From assembly GCA_037013495.1 (NCBI GenBank), contig CM072804.1, positions 31,164,501 to 31,228,500 of the forward strand: DNA of 64,000 nucleotides, in the 5' to 3' direction. The notes beneath the pieces were generated by a model, which worked only from the letters and a program-made list of their open reading frames with translations, was not told where the DNA came from and did not search any database. Both the position numbers and the translations under genes were made by a program. Every line of letters starts with the position of its first letter. Positions within the stretch are counted from its first letter, which is position 1. This DNA comes from Hippophae tibetana (Eukaryota; Streptophyta; Magnoliopsida; Rosales; Elaeagnaceae). Below, in pieces: positions 46,975-59,640 of this stretch.

Positions 46975-47710
46975 GCACCTATGATATAAAGAGGATAACT
47001 ATGTCATTGAAAAGGTTTGGTACTTTAGTAATAGCACTATTTAATAAAAGATAAGCACATTAACCAATATTTTTATAGAACTTTACTAGTAGTCATTATA
47101 TTAATTTTAGGTACACCAATGGTCCAAAAGTAATATTTAATTGCAAATTTCGATATGTGTCACACACATGCATTGTAATCACTAGATTAGTATGTTTAGT
47201 GGACATTCTTGTTCCTCCTTTTGTAACGTAAGTCTTTTTATTTATATAGATGTTTTAGCATCAAATAAAAACTCTAAGTTTTTTATCGCAAAGCCATCGA
47301 TCCCCTTATGCTATTTTCATTAAACCATCATCTTCAATATGATTCGATTTCTTTAGATTTTTTCAAGACTCTCTCTCAAATTTTCATATATTCGTTTGGT
47401 TTTAGAGTTAAATAATTTTTTTTTTCAATAATGTTTTAATGAAAGTTTTTATTGTTTAATTATTTTAAGCTTATACTCAGATATTTTTTCATATGTGTGG
47501 TACATGCTAAATTTTTAATTAAATCTTAATTTTGAATCGTTGGCGTATCTAAAATTTAATATTTTAAAGACTAATTACTAGTGTACTGCTATAAAAATAT
47601 GAATCCATATGCTACCTTTCATTAAATAGGGGTACTACTAAAATATCAAACCCTTTGAATGACACAAATACCATTCACTCATATCACCTATTTTTAGTAT
47701 GATCTTAATA
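46975..47710. repeat. Foldback palindrome 2
   Basis: Arms of about 200 bases, 46975-47180 and 47490-47710. GTCATTGAAAAGGTTTGGTA pairs with the complement of the 47640-47665 region, and ACTAGTAGTCATTATATTAA with that of 47550-47580. The loop is about 300 bases. Long terminal inverted repeats suggest a Mutator-like MITE, but no 9-bp target duplication could be fixed. Confidence 0.7.
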
Positions 47711-47876
47711 TACATATTTTCAACTGGTCTAACCTTAAATCGTAGTGAGATCAAACCATACCAAAATCAAACTATAAATAAACCAAAACTTTATTTCTAT
47801 AGAAAATAACCTTAAAATATCTATAAATTAAAATAACTGAAAGTGTGTCTATATTAAAAAAACATTTGAAATTACA

Positions 47877-47892
47877 AACTCCCACTAAAACT
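47877..47892 (-). other. Copia-4 polypurine tract
   Basis: The minus strand reads TTTTAGTGGGAGTT before TGTAATTTC, a typical copia PPT/LTR junction. The 3' LTR would extend left from 47876. Confidence 0.6.
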
Positions 47893-48440
47893 AAATATCC
47901 TCAAATGACATGACATTCATACAAGCAGTATGCTCATGAAACATTTTAGGTGGCAATTCCTTAGTAAGCGGATCTGCAATCATAAAGCTAGTATTGATTC
48001 GTTCTATAGACATCTATACACTTTGAACTCTTTTCATAGCAATCAAGAACTTGATCTCTATATGCTTTAACTCCATCGAGTTCTTGTTGTTAGTTGAATA
48101 TAGCACTGTTGAATTATTGTCACAAAATAACTTAAGTGGCCTTTTAATACCATTTACTATGTGTATATGACAAAATTTCTCAACTATTTTTTGTGATTAG
48201 ATGGCTCATAACATGCTATGAACTCTACAGCCATGGTAAAAGAGGCTATAATAAATGTCTATTTATCACTCTTTCTGGAGATAGCACCCCCAACTAGCAT
48301 GTAGATATAGCCCGACATAGATTTCATACTATCTTGATATCCAACAAAATCAGAGTCAGTATATCCAACGATCTCAAACTGATTTGATCTCTAATACATA
48401 AGCATGTAGTACCGTAAGACCCATTTCGCTACCTTTTAAT
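47893..48440 (-). pseudogene. Copia-4 RNase H remnant
   Basis: Broken frames on the minus strand show the conserved ends of copia RNase H: the SKHIE-like segment near 48060-48090 (LKHIEIKF), the EFIAC/AMVEF region near 48220, and GYTDSDF-DVG near 48340. Stops are frequent. Confidence 0.65.
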
Positions 48441-49260
48441 GATCTATTCCTAGACTACTTAAATATTTACTCAACATTCCAACAATGTACATAATATTTG
48501 GATGCCTACATACATGAGCATACATTAGACTCTTTACTACTGACGCATAAGGAATATTATGCATTTTCCTTTCCTCAAAATCATTCTTAGAGCACGATTG
48601 AGACTAAATTTATCACCTTTAGCAACAGGGGATCACCTAGTTTTCTATTATGCATGCCATATCTCTTGAGAATCTTTTCGATATAGCTTTTTTATGACAA
48701 TCCTAAAATTCTTTAAGAGTAATTTCAAAATATATTTATACCAAATACAAAATAGGCATTACCAATATCTTTCTTCTCAAAATATTTAGCTAGAAATCTC
48801 TTGGTTTTATAAAATAAGCCAATATCGTTGATGGTAAGCAAAATGTAATCGACATATAAAACCAAAAAATTATACTTGCTCCCACAGAACTTTTGATATA
48901 TACAATCATCAACCAAATTCATCTCAAAACCAAACAAGATGATCACTTGATGAAACTTGAAATACCATTGTCTAGATGCTTGCTTGAGCCCATAAATTTA
49001 TTTCTTAAGTTTTTAAAACATATTCTTTGAGCCCATAGATTGATTAAGTTTTCTTGTTGCATCATATAAATCACCTCATCAATGTCACCATTGAGAAACA
49101 CTATCTTTACATCCATCTAATGTAACCCAAGATTGAAATGTGCTACTAATGCCATTATAATCCTAAAAGAGCCTTTTAAAGAAATTAGAGAGTAAGTCTT
49201 TTTATAATTGATGCCTTCTTTCTGTGTAAAGCCCTATATCTCTCCACATCACCTTTCAAA
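48441..49260 (-). pseudogene. Copia-4 reverse transcriptase remnant
   Basis: 48946-48725 (minus) reads DCIYQKFCGSKYNFLVLYVD then YILL. The catalytic box is YVDY instead of YVDD, so the second active-site aspartate is lost. Downstream comes LAKYFEKKDIGNAYFVFGI. The N-terminal half (MDVKT, IV-LH motifs) can be traced to about 49220 in other frames. Confidence 0.8.
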
Positions 49261-50600
49261 TCCCTCTTGGTCTTAAATATCCGTCTACAACCAATGATTT
49301 TTGCATTTTTTTTTCAATGGGACAATATCTCACACGTTCTTGTCCTTCATGGACTTAATCTTCTAATTTATGACATCAATCCACTTTTGAGAGTTAGGAA
49401 TTTCCATGGCTTGATGAAAGTTGATCAAATCTTCTTCTATCACTCCAATATCAATGTTATCATCTGGCACTGTACTTCTCCTTTCAATAGTGGATCGCCT
49501 CAATGGTATGAGTTCTTGAGGTGGTAGAGCTTTTTTCTTTTAGAAAATATCTCAAATGGGAGGTTCTTTGAGATTATCTTGATTTGTTATGTCTTAATCA
49601 AAGTTAGGAATATAATCATAATCATTATCAATAGCACCTATGGGAATATCGACATATTCCTCTTCAAAGACAACATCCCTACAAACTCCACATCCTTAAG
49701 GAATCTAGCATTTCTTGACTTGAAAACCAACTTAGTGTGGGATCATAAGACTTGTACCCTTTTATTTTCCAGAATATCCAATAAAATAACAATTCATTGT
49801 CCTTCAATCTAGATTCTTTTCATTAGGCCTATAAGGTTTTGCCTCAATTGGACATCCCTAAATATGCTAGTATTTTAAACAAGGATTTTTTTCCCGTCCA
49901 AAGTTCATAAGGGATTTTAGCTATTGCTTTAGTTGAAACCCTATTAAGGATATATGCTACACTTTTAAGTATTTTTCCCCATAGTGGTTATAGTAAAGTA
50001 GAATGAAAATCATACTCATCACCATATCCTTAAGTGTCATGTTTCATCTTTCAGTAACACCATTCAAAGTGGGCAAACCTAGCATAAAGTATTGTGGGAT
50101 GATATCACATTCCTCTAGGAACATAACAAACGGTCTTGGACATTATTCACTCGAACCATGATATCTACCATAGTATTCGCACCATGATTAGATATGATGC
50201 TTTTGATTCTTTTGTTGAGTTGGTTCTAAACTTTAGCTTTATAATTTTTGAGCACATCCAATGACTATAACTTTTCATGATTGAGAAATAATTAGTCATA
50301 TCTAGAAAAATCGTCTATGAACGTTATAAAATATTGTTGACCATTCCAAAAAAATGTAGGGAATGGCCCACAAATGTTTGTATGTATAAATCTAAGACTT
50401 CTAAAGTCCTGTTGGTTGCAAATCTCTTTTTATTGGTTTGTTTCGCCTTTATACAATTAACATAAACATCAAAATCTGTAAAATATGATAGGTTTAAAAT
50501 TTTTACAAGAACAAGTCATTCTATTCTCCATTTGAGAATATGACTTAATCTTTTGTGCTATAACATAGCCAAATTTTTACTTATCAATTTTTTTATACCT
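49261..50600 (-). pseudogene. Copia-4 integrase and linker remnant
   Basis: Minus-strand fragments match the integrase core near 50330-50000 (FIDDFSRYD at about 50315, then sequence like ENGEYC) and the integrase C-terminal region near 49860-49740 (GYFIGYSEN-like YFIGYSGK). Plus-strand frames at 49267-49527 and 49579-49812 are antisense by-products. Confidence 0.6.
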
Positions 50601-51500
50601 CGTGTACTTAATTGTAACTTTGTTATCCTTCTTTCTTTTCTTTTCTTTGTTCTTGTACTTAGAGGTTGAGGCCATGTAAGTACTCTTTATCTTATCTTAC
50701 TATAGCCTTTCCTATTTTTGAATACAGTGTGATATGGGCTAATTCAGATACCAAGTCTCTTCCTATCAATTATAGCTTACCTTAAACTAGCTAAACTGTG
50801 GTTGAAGGGATATCAAAAATAGGTGCACTAATAAGGCCTCAGAGAGTTCTAACTTAAGTGCTCTCAATTTGGAAACAAAATGAGACATCTCTATAATGTA
50901 CTCATTGATATTGCATTTTCCCCTATACCTCATTGAAATTAGACTTGTCAAGAGCGTACATATTTCAGTGTTTTCATTCTTGACAAACATCTTTTCAATA
51001 TCTGTAAGGAAATCCTTAATAATAATTATCTTTTTAGAAATTATGCCCCTAAATGTAGTGTTTTCGTTCTTGAAAAATGTCTTTTCAACATCTGCAAGGA
51101 AATCCTTAATAGTAGTTATCATTTTAGAAATTGTGCCCCTAAATGCATCTGGAATGGCCTTCTTTATGATCATAATGCTCATGCGATTTAATCTTTCCTA
51201 CCTTTCTTTTTCCTTCTTTTCACATCAAGTACTATTATCTGTAAGGGATGTAAGAAAATTAGCTTTTATGGTAAGGTCCAAATTCATGACTCTAAGAACT
51301 ATCAATAGACTTTGTTGCCATGACTTGAAGTTGATGTTATTTAGCATAGGAATAGAGTTGATGTTGGAAAAAATATTAGTAAGATTATTAATAGTTGATA
51401 CTAGAAAACAATAAACAAATAAAACAAGCTCACATAACTCTTTAAACCAAACCAACAAATTCAAACAAGGTAAATCCCATCTCCAAATACCAAACACTCA
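50601..51500 (-). pseudogene. Copia-4 gag remnant with internal duplication
   Basis: 51497-51225 (minus) ends INSIPMLNNINFKSWQQSLL, the N-terminal gag motif of plant copia elements (IPxLNGTNFKxWK). 51182-50787 is the middle gag: KDFLADVEKTFFKNENT, YRGKCNINEYIIEMS and LVHLFLISLQPQF. A 30-residue stretch (RGTISKMITTIKDFLADVEK onward) is present twice in tandem. 50600-50786 would hold the zinc-knuckle region in broken frames. Confidence 0.8.
50971..51150 (-). repeat. 90-bp tandem duplication inside Copia-4 gag
   Basis: Two units starting at 50971 and 51061 share about 85-90% identity by eye and keep the reading frame (90 = 30 codons). It predates several of the point differences between the units. 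Confidence 0.85.
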
Positions 51501-52195
51501 ATTAATATTTTATCTTTTGACAACAATATCAACTTGTAATTGATATCTTGGTGTATTAATCAAACATTGAAAATAAGAACATATTGAACAATAAATCTTC
51601 CTTTGGGTTGGATTATTGTTTACATGTAAAAATCTAATAATCATCACATGTTTATTGTCACAAGTATATATGTAACTTCGTAAAATATTAACCTTCCTTT
51701 GGGCCAATCAATATTCACATAATTTACATGAACACAATTGTTTATATTCCAAAATAAATTATTTATTACGATAGATGTCACATTTTCGATATATTGCTTC
51801 AATTAATTCATCTTAAAATATATATAAACATACCAATATTTAAATTTTAAGTTGTATAAAAAATATTTTGATCAAAGTCAACACTCAATGTTAATCAATG
51901 CTAGCTAATGCCAGTCAACAATCAATTCTTAAAGGATCAAAGCTTATTGAGTCATGAAACTCATATCCATATTTAGACCTATAAACCCAAATCCATATTT
52001 TTAAGCCCATGAAAGTTTTCTTTAAATCCATAAAATATTTGTGTGCTTTAAAAAAAATAAAAAATTACTTTTAAGCTTCAATCTAATATATTATGCAAGA
52101 ATCACAAATGAAACCTTAGTTATAATTATTGATTGATGATATTATTACAAAGCTTTAAAAAAACATATTTATGGACATTTTTTATAGTACTCTTA
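51501..52195. other. Copia-4 leader or flank, unassigned
   Basis: AT-rich. A repeated phrase CCTTCCTTTGGG (51690) and CTTCCTTTGGG (51598) marks a weak internal duplication. 51880-52100 might be part of a 5' LTR but has no partner. Confidence 0.4.
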
Positions 52196-54615
52196 TGACT
52201 CTATGAAAGTATAGTTATCAATGTATACTTAATATTTTCTTATTTTATTCAATAAGTATTATTTTTAAGGTTAAAAATAATACTTATTAAATTATCTAGT
52301 GAAAATGGGTGAAAATATAAATTTTGAATTTTTATAAATATTTTATGAATTTTTAACGCAGGATCAATAAGAAGTTTCCATGTGAAAACCACACAAGCAA
52401 TGGAGTTAACGGAGCAAGCCACGTGGACCACATGCAAGCAGAGAAGGCCAATCAACCAACACCGCATGTTCCCAATGATGTAGCGCCATGCCACTCGTCA
52501 ACACGGCATTCATTCCAAGTTCGTCTCTTCATCAATGTGTTTGCCATGTGTCATCACTTGATTCGTCCGTTCTTTCCACCCTTGCGCCACACCATCCGTA
52601 ACCATGAATCACATTGCGCCATGTAGCACTGACTTAGCATGCTTTGATTCACCCTATAAATATCGCATGCCAAATTTCACACTTTTATTGGCTTGGACTA
52701 TTAAATTTTTCATCACAACCCTTGATTTAAAGCTGATCTGACGGTCTAGATTCTACTTGAGGCTAATTTAACCCCATAATTGCCCTATAAACCCTAATGA
52801 GCTGAAATTAACATAATTTTTTATCAATTTTTGAATCCAAGAAGAGAGAAAAACATAGAAGTCTCCATGTGGAAGCCATGCAAGCAGCGGAGTTAACAGA
52901 GCAAGCCACATGGACCACATGCAAGCGAAGAAGGTCAATCACCCAACACCGCATGTTCCTAGTGATGTAGCGTCACTCCACGCGTCAACACGACATTCAT
53001 TTCAAGTTCATCTCTTTGTCAATACGTTTTCCATATGTCATCACTTGATTCATCTATTCTTTTCACCTGTGTGCCACACCATCCGTAACTATGAATCACG
53101 TTGCGTCATGTGGCACTGACTTAGCATACTTTGATTTGCCCTATAAATCTTGTATGCCATATGTTGCACTCTTATTGGCTTGTACTATTAATTTTTATTT
53201 TTTTCATCTCAGCCCTTAATTTAAAGCTAATCTCACAGCCTAAATTCCACTTGAGGCTAACTTAACCCCATAATTGCCCTATAAACCCTAATAAGTCAAA
53301 ATTAACATAATTTTTATCAATTTTTTAAGCCAAGAAGAGAGAACAACATAGAAGTTTCCATGTGGAAGCCACACAAGCAACAGAGTTAACAGAGCAAGTC
53401 ATGTGGACCATATACAAGTAAAGAAGGCCAATCACCCAACACTACATGTTCCTAGTGATGTAGCGTCATTCCACACGTCAACACGACATTCATTTCAAGT
53501 TCATCTCTTTGTCAATACGCTTGGCATATATCATCACTTGATTCATCCGTTCTTTTTACCTGTGCACTACACCATCTGTAACCACGAATCACATTGTGCC
53601 ATGTGGCACTGACTTAACATACTTTGATTTGCCCTATAAATCTGGCATGCCACATGTCACACACTTATTGGCTTGCACTATTAATTTTTATTTTTTCATC
53701 TCAACCCTTGATTTAAAGCTGATCTCACAATCCAAATTCCACGGAAGGCTAATTTAACCCCATAATTTCCCTATAAACCCTAATTAGCCAAAATTAACAT
53801 AATTTTTATCAATTTTTGGAGCCAAAAAGAGAGAAAAACACAGAAAAATTCAAAAAGATATAATTTTGGTGCAGATTCAAGAGGAGATTGGTTCTATAAT
53901 TCAATAGATTGATTGTATTTCTCCTTCTTCTCCTTTCTTCATCAATTTTTATGTCTTTCTTTATGAAAAATATAAGTTTTATGAATAAAATTATATCTAG
54001 TTAATTTATTAGGGATGATCTAATATTTTACCTCGATTATGATTTCAATTAAATTATATTATTTATTCTGATTTTTATGTTATAAATTATTTGCCAACAA
54101 TTGATCTATAAAGGCAATTAAATAGATTTTAGATAATTATTTAATTGTTTGTCTTGATTAAATAACATGCATCGTTTCTAGACAGAGATGTATGATTCTT
54201 ATGTATGTAATCCATAATTGATGAACTTAATGAGTAGCATGTAATTTAATTGACATGAGAGTATGATTAGGTTAATTACTATATGATATATATTTTAATT
54301 GATCATGTGATTGGTTGATAATTATATTGGAGGAATTTTTTTAATTAACATGTTTAAAAATTTGAAAGATTAAATATTTTTAGATATTTTCGCATATATC
54401 TTTTTACTTACCAAATCTGATTTAATTTATTATTGTTATTTATTTTTAGTTTTTTTAATTTTGCTGTATTAAAACATAAACAAACTAAAAAAATTGATTT
54501 TTTTAGTTTGAAAAATTAATTTCTAATAACATATTTTTTAAAGAAATTATATTTTTTATCATTATATTACTTATTATGATATGTATATTTACTATTCATT
54601 ACATATAATTAATAT
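52196..54615 (+). repeat. Solo LTR C (family ABC), expanded
   Basis: Same family as A and B in the opposite orientation. It starts TGACTCTATGAAAGTATAG, as in the complement of B. It is about 2.4 kb against 1.55 kb for B because a 490-bp internal segment is present three times. The 3' third (53850-54600) aligns with A and B (CAGAGATGTATGATTCTTAT). No target duplication was found. Confidence 0.75.
52371..53840 (+). repeat. ~490-bp tandem repeat, three units, in LTR C
   Basis: Units start at GAAGTTTCCATGTG (52371), GAAGTCTCCATGTG (52858) and GAAGTTTCCATGTG (53351). Each runs through a CCCTATAAAT TATA-like motif (about 52660, 53140, 53630), then CCCTATAAACCCTAAT, to a GAAGAGAGAA end. The promoter-bearing part of the LTR is thus triplicated. 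Open frames of 67-69 codons recur in each unit but are not conserved as proteins. Confidence 0.9.
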
Positions 54616-56752
54616 AATAACTTAAAAGAAAACTCTAAAAAAAAAACTATTGGCTCTTGCTCACAACCGCCAACTGCTGTAACATAACATAATAAAGCCT
54701 ATTTGAAGTATCAAAAAGAAAATCTAAGTAATATATCAAATAAAACCCTATCTATAATTCTGCCGCCATAGCAATATTACTACCAACTAAAGAATTATTA
54801 CAAGAGACACGAGGAGACCATAGATTAATTAAAAAATTAATTAATTTTCTCTTTTCATAATGAACAGAAAAAAAATTAAAAAAAAATGTACCAAATTGTA
54901 TCTGCTTCTAGATCTTAACCTAAACAATATAAAAAAAAAATTCTTAAGATGCCTTTTAGAAAAATTCACATATCAGTTATCTTTATCAATTTTAAAATTA
55001 AATAATTATAATTATAAAATAGTCTTAAATTGTATCTATAATTTTAGAATACAACCATAATTATTTTCAAATATGATAATACTAAAAAATATTATAGATC
55101 AAAAATAGATTTGATTCTTAATTATTTAACATGAAGATGTTATGATGCTACTTGTAAGAGTAAAAATAATCTTTGGTTAAAACATCACATAAAAATTACG
55201 TGGAAAAAACATGTTATATCACCAAAAATCAAAGATAAAATATACAGAAGTATACCTGTATCCATAGTTATTAATAAATTTTGTAGATGAGTTATTAGTC
55301 TTCTAAATTTATACATATTTCTTAAAAAATATTTTAGGTTTCTCTCTACTAATTCTGACGATGGGATATCAGATAAAAAAAATGAAATACGTATTATATG
55401 AGGATTATAATCATTATATATATAATTAATAATTGTATATATGTATTAATCTATCATTAAAATAAACATTATCTTTAGATTTCTATATATTAAAAGTCCA
55501 CACCTTATTATATATATTAAAACCCAAATTATTTAAATTTTAGCAAATCTCTTTTAAATAAATTTAACCACAATCTAAGACACATAATTATTGATGGTTG
55601 AATTAAAGATTTAATAATAATAAGTTGTTTTAATAATATAATATGTGAATAAAAGGTAATATATGTATTTATTTGTAGATGATCAATCATCATTGTTGCT
55701 CCTCTATGTATAAAAACTTAGTGTATAGGGTTATAGGAATAGCCGTGCTTAAAGACATGTGGTAGGTCATTCAACTCTAGCTCTTCATTTTCTATTTATA
55801 ATAAAACCTCACATAAACAGATACATGTTTATTTAATATTTGGCTCATTATAACAATTTTTGTCCTAATATACTTATAAGTTATTTGATATAATTTATAG
55901 CTATCAGTGATACTAGTTAACATTAAATAATTCCAACAACATAATCTAATTTATTAGGAATTGGGAAGGAAATTTTAAAATGCATGCTCATATCATTTTA
56001 GAGATAAAATTTGACTTTGGCATGTCAGAAATTGCTCATACCCAACCCATTTCGATCAGATTCAGGTGGGTGGGATGGATCAGAGCATAAATGAAATTGG
56101 GCATTATCAGTATCATTATAAATAGTTTAGGGCAAAAAAACATGTCTATTTGGGTCACCATTCGGATACTTGGTATTTTTTTTAACTATTATATTCTTTT
56201 AGATTAATTATTTAATCAATTATAATATTTAGTAACTTACTCAATTTTCATTTAAAGATACTTCACAATTGACATACATGTTAGCATTTATCTTTAAAAT
56301 TATTTTTTACATAAACTGTTTAGGATTCATTTAGTGGATATTATTAATTTTAAAAATGTTATTGATAAAAAAATACTTGATATATTTCAAATTTGTTATA
56401 CATTTTATTTATAATATTTTTTTATTAAAATTCTTTAAATTTATTAGTTCAAATTGGTTTAGAGTTGACCCAAATTGAATCATTGTCATCTCTGTACCAC
56501 TTCTAGCTAGGTAAAATAGAGGCATCCCTTTTTTATCACCTATACTATTTTTTTTGGAAATAACATAGGTACATGAATCATGAAGATATATATTGTTCAA
56601 TTAGGAGATTGTATAACAATAAAAAAACAATATGGATAACCGCGTGGAACTTTTTCGTTCTAATCTTAAGAGTATAACTTCAAAGTCATGCATTCTGCAT
56701 TCTGATTAAGATTTCCATAATAGCAAACAATAAAAAAACAAATGGTTGGATT

Positions 56753-56826
56753 GGCTTTTAGTTTACAAAACCACTTTGAGTTTCATTTTGGCTTTTAGTT
56801 TACAAAACCACTTTGAGTTTCATTTT
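56753..56826 (+). repeat. 37-bp tandem duplication
   Basis: GGCTTTTAGTTTACAAAACC begins units at 56753 and 56790. The two units are identical over 37 bases, and a third start (GGCTTCTAGC) follows at 56827. Confidence 0.95.
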
Positions 56827-59520
56827 GGCTTCTAGCTTGGACTCTGAATTGGATGCACAAATCAAAAAACAAAAATGATGATGATAAAAAATAAATTTGA
56901 TATATACATTAATTCACGTAGTATAACTATGTAGTAATATAAATTTGATAAAAATATTTTATCTTTTTTATACAATATTATTTATCTTAAGTAACATAAA
57001 CACTTATTATTTTTCTGGTTATTTATCTTATGTTCTATTTTTGTATTAATTATGTAATATAAATTACATAATAAATTATTAATAGTTAAAATATTGAAAA
57101 AAAATTAAATTACATTAAAAAATATTGATAATTAATATAAACTAAATAACAAATAGTAGTGTAGTTATTCAAAAGTATTTTTTTCAAGTAATTAATATAA
57201 ATTAAATAATAAGTTATTAATAATTAAAATATTTATAATTATCTAAATTCAAATTATTTATCTTAAAAAATATAAATAATTAACATTCTTTTAAAGTTAA
57301 TTATCTTAAATTTTATTAATATAAATTAAGTAATAAACTAACACGTATAAATTACATTAACTTGACTAGTTTTAAAAAAAATATATAGCTTCTGTAGTTG
57401 TAGTTAAAAGATTTATAGAGCTACAACTGTTCGTGCACAAAAGCCTGCAATTATACATAATAAATACAATTAGATCGTATGGATTACTTAAAAAAAAAAC
57501 ATAAAAGAGACAAAAAGACAAAAGATAATTAAATAGAAAGGCAAGCAAAATTGGTATGTGAATGAATTAAATATTAATATACATTGAGTGTGTATAGAAG
57601 GTCTAAAATTAAAACTTTGACGAAATTTAAAACAAAATTCAAAGAAACATCTTTATCTTGAGTAATTTTTATTTGAAGATCTAGTGAGGATATGGTGGGC
57701 ACAACTAGCTTTATATGAAACAAATTAATATCCAATTAATGTTTCTAGTCTTCGAATCTTAATTACTAGAGGATCTGTATCCTTTATTCTTTTCTCAACC
57801 ATTCTTTATTTTTGTTTATTTTATCTTTGTTTATTTGTTGGATAAATCTATTTATCTTAATAAACTATTACCTATGTATTATAATTAATAAATATAATTA
57901 TATTTATTATAAAATTATTACATTAATTATAATTATAATATATAGAATTTAACTTATTCATCTTATTTGTGATTTACATTAACTATTTAATTTTTCACAC
58001 CATTTCCTTTCCTTGTTTAGAAAAGAAAACTTTGTCGTCTATACGTTAACAAAGTATGCACTTACACTATTGAATTATGTTATTTGGAATTAACAGTATA
58101 ATAACTCATTTGACAATTTTTTGTTGGACATTTTTTATTTTTATTTTTTGCCCAAAAAGCAACAAAGTTTTTTTTATTTTATTAGTAAAAAAACTTTAAT
58201 CATCAATTTTTTTTCCTTAATTAATCATATAAATTCATCACATAACCATACAACATTTAAAAAATATGTATCACTTTAAACTCATAGTCAAAACGATTCT
58301 AATAAAAATAATAAACTAATCTATTTAATATTATAAATATATATTTAATATTTTTATCTAAAATTTCCAAAAACCCTTTATCATAAACCAATCTATATAT
58401 TTTCATATTTGAAATGAGCCTTTTTAAATTACAAAAAAAAAAATTATTCGCTTATATAAGAAAATATAATTTCTTCCTGGTACATCTTTACACGATTTAA
58501 TTTACCAAAAAAACTTATCAATATTATAATAAAGTATTATCTTATCAACCCTAACATAGTTTTACAATGTCTTATTATGACTTGCTAATGTCTTAGTACG
58601 ATTTGTTAATGTCTTCTGACAGTGGATCAATGCATTCTTACATCTTATAAATAATTTTCCTGCATTTTTTTAGATGACTTTGCAATTAATTTGATAAAAA
58701 TACATTTAATTGTGTAGAATAATTAGTATTGACTATATTAGTATTTGTAAAATATATTTGACTACTGAAATGAAAATAACTATAATTCAATGTTTTACCT
58801 ACGTTCAAATTCTAATATAATTAATGAAAAAAATTTAATACCATAAAGTATCAAAATTTATCATTTTATTATTCAAAAGCTTTTCATTCTTTTTGGAGAG
58901 AGAGAAAATTAAGTATTTTCCTTTTTTTCCTTACTTTTTGTCTTTTTTTTTATTTTGTCTTTTTGTCCTTTTTATTCATGAGCAGAGCATCTGCTTTTTT
59001 TATTTTATTTTTGAAAGAAGAAGAAACCATCTGCCTTTTAAATTTTTATCTTTATTTAATTTCTTTGTATCCACTGTAGAGTCAACGAGACAGACTAATA
59101 GTTATTTTTTTATGACAATGATTAGCATTTATTATTTTTTAATACAAAATAATTAATAAACTGTTCATAGCAGTAACTTAAAAAAAACATAACTTGTCAA
59201 TGGTTAAACGAGAATTTATAAATAATATAATGTTAAAAAGCTTATGAAATAAGGAGTTTAATGGTATAATTTTTGTATTCAAAATTCTTTAAAAAATAGA
59301 TAACTTATTTAATCGAAGGTTTCAATTTTTAAAGAAAATTTCTTTATATTTTATGCATTCATGATATATGTAATCACAAAAACATTCTTACGTTATATCA
59401 ATGTAAAATAATTAATAATTATTATATTAATATTTAAGGAATTATTTTCACCAATGAAAAGGGAATGATCATTAGTGAGTATTTTATATCTTTAAAATTC
59501 TAATACATTCAAAAAAAAAA

Positions 59521-59640
59521 TTCTAATATTAAAAAGTATCAGAACTTGTTAATTTTAAGTTCCAAAAACTTTTATTTAAAATTCTAATATTAAAAAGGAT
59601 CAGAACTTGTAAATTTTACATTTCAGAAACTTTTATTTCT
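59521..59640 (+). repeat. 61-bp tandem duplication
   Basis: TTCTAATATTAAAAAG starts at 59521 and 59582. Both units run through ATCAGAACTTG to ACTTTTATTT with a handful of differences. Confidence 0.85.

Larger units (their letters stand above)
47877..51500 (-). mobile_element. Copia-4: decayed copia retrotransposon
   Basis: Minus strand with gag (51497-50787), integrase, RT and RNase H in copia order and a PPT at the 3' end. LTRs were not paired: sequence to the left of 47877 and to the right of 51500 has no obvious mutual match. All frames are broken. Confidence 0.8.

Noticed and set aside
50896-51414. 172-codon plus-strand frame
   Set aside because: Antisense to Copia-4 gag, which has clear family motifs on the minus strand.
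47877-52195. Pairing of LTRs for Copia-4
   Set aside because: Compared the sequence left of 47877 with that right of 51500 by eye; no convincing matching blocks, so no LTRs were annotated.
52423-53612. Three similar 67-69-codon frames (MDHMQ...), one in each LTR C unit, as a conserved peptide family
   Set aside because: They recur only because the DNA unit is repeated. Differences among them are mostly amino-acid-changing C/T and G/A transitions, with no sign of selection for protein. Related LTRs A and B do not keep the frame.
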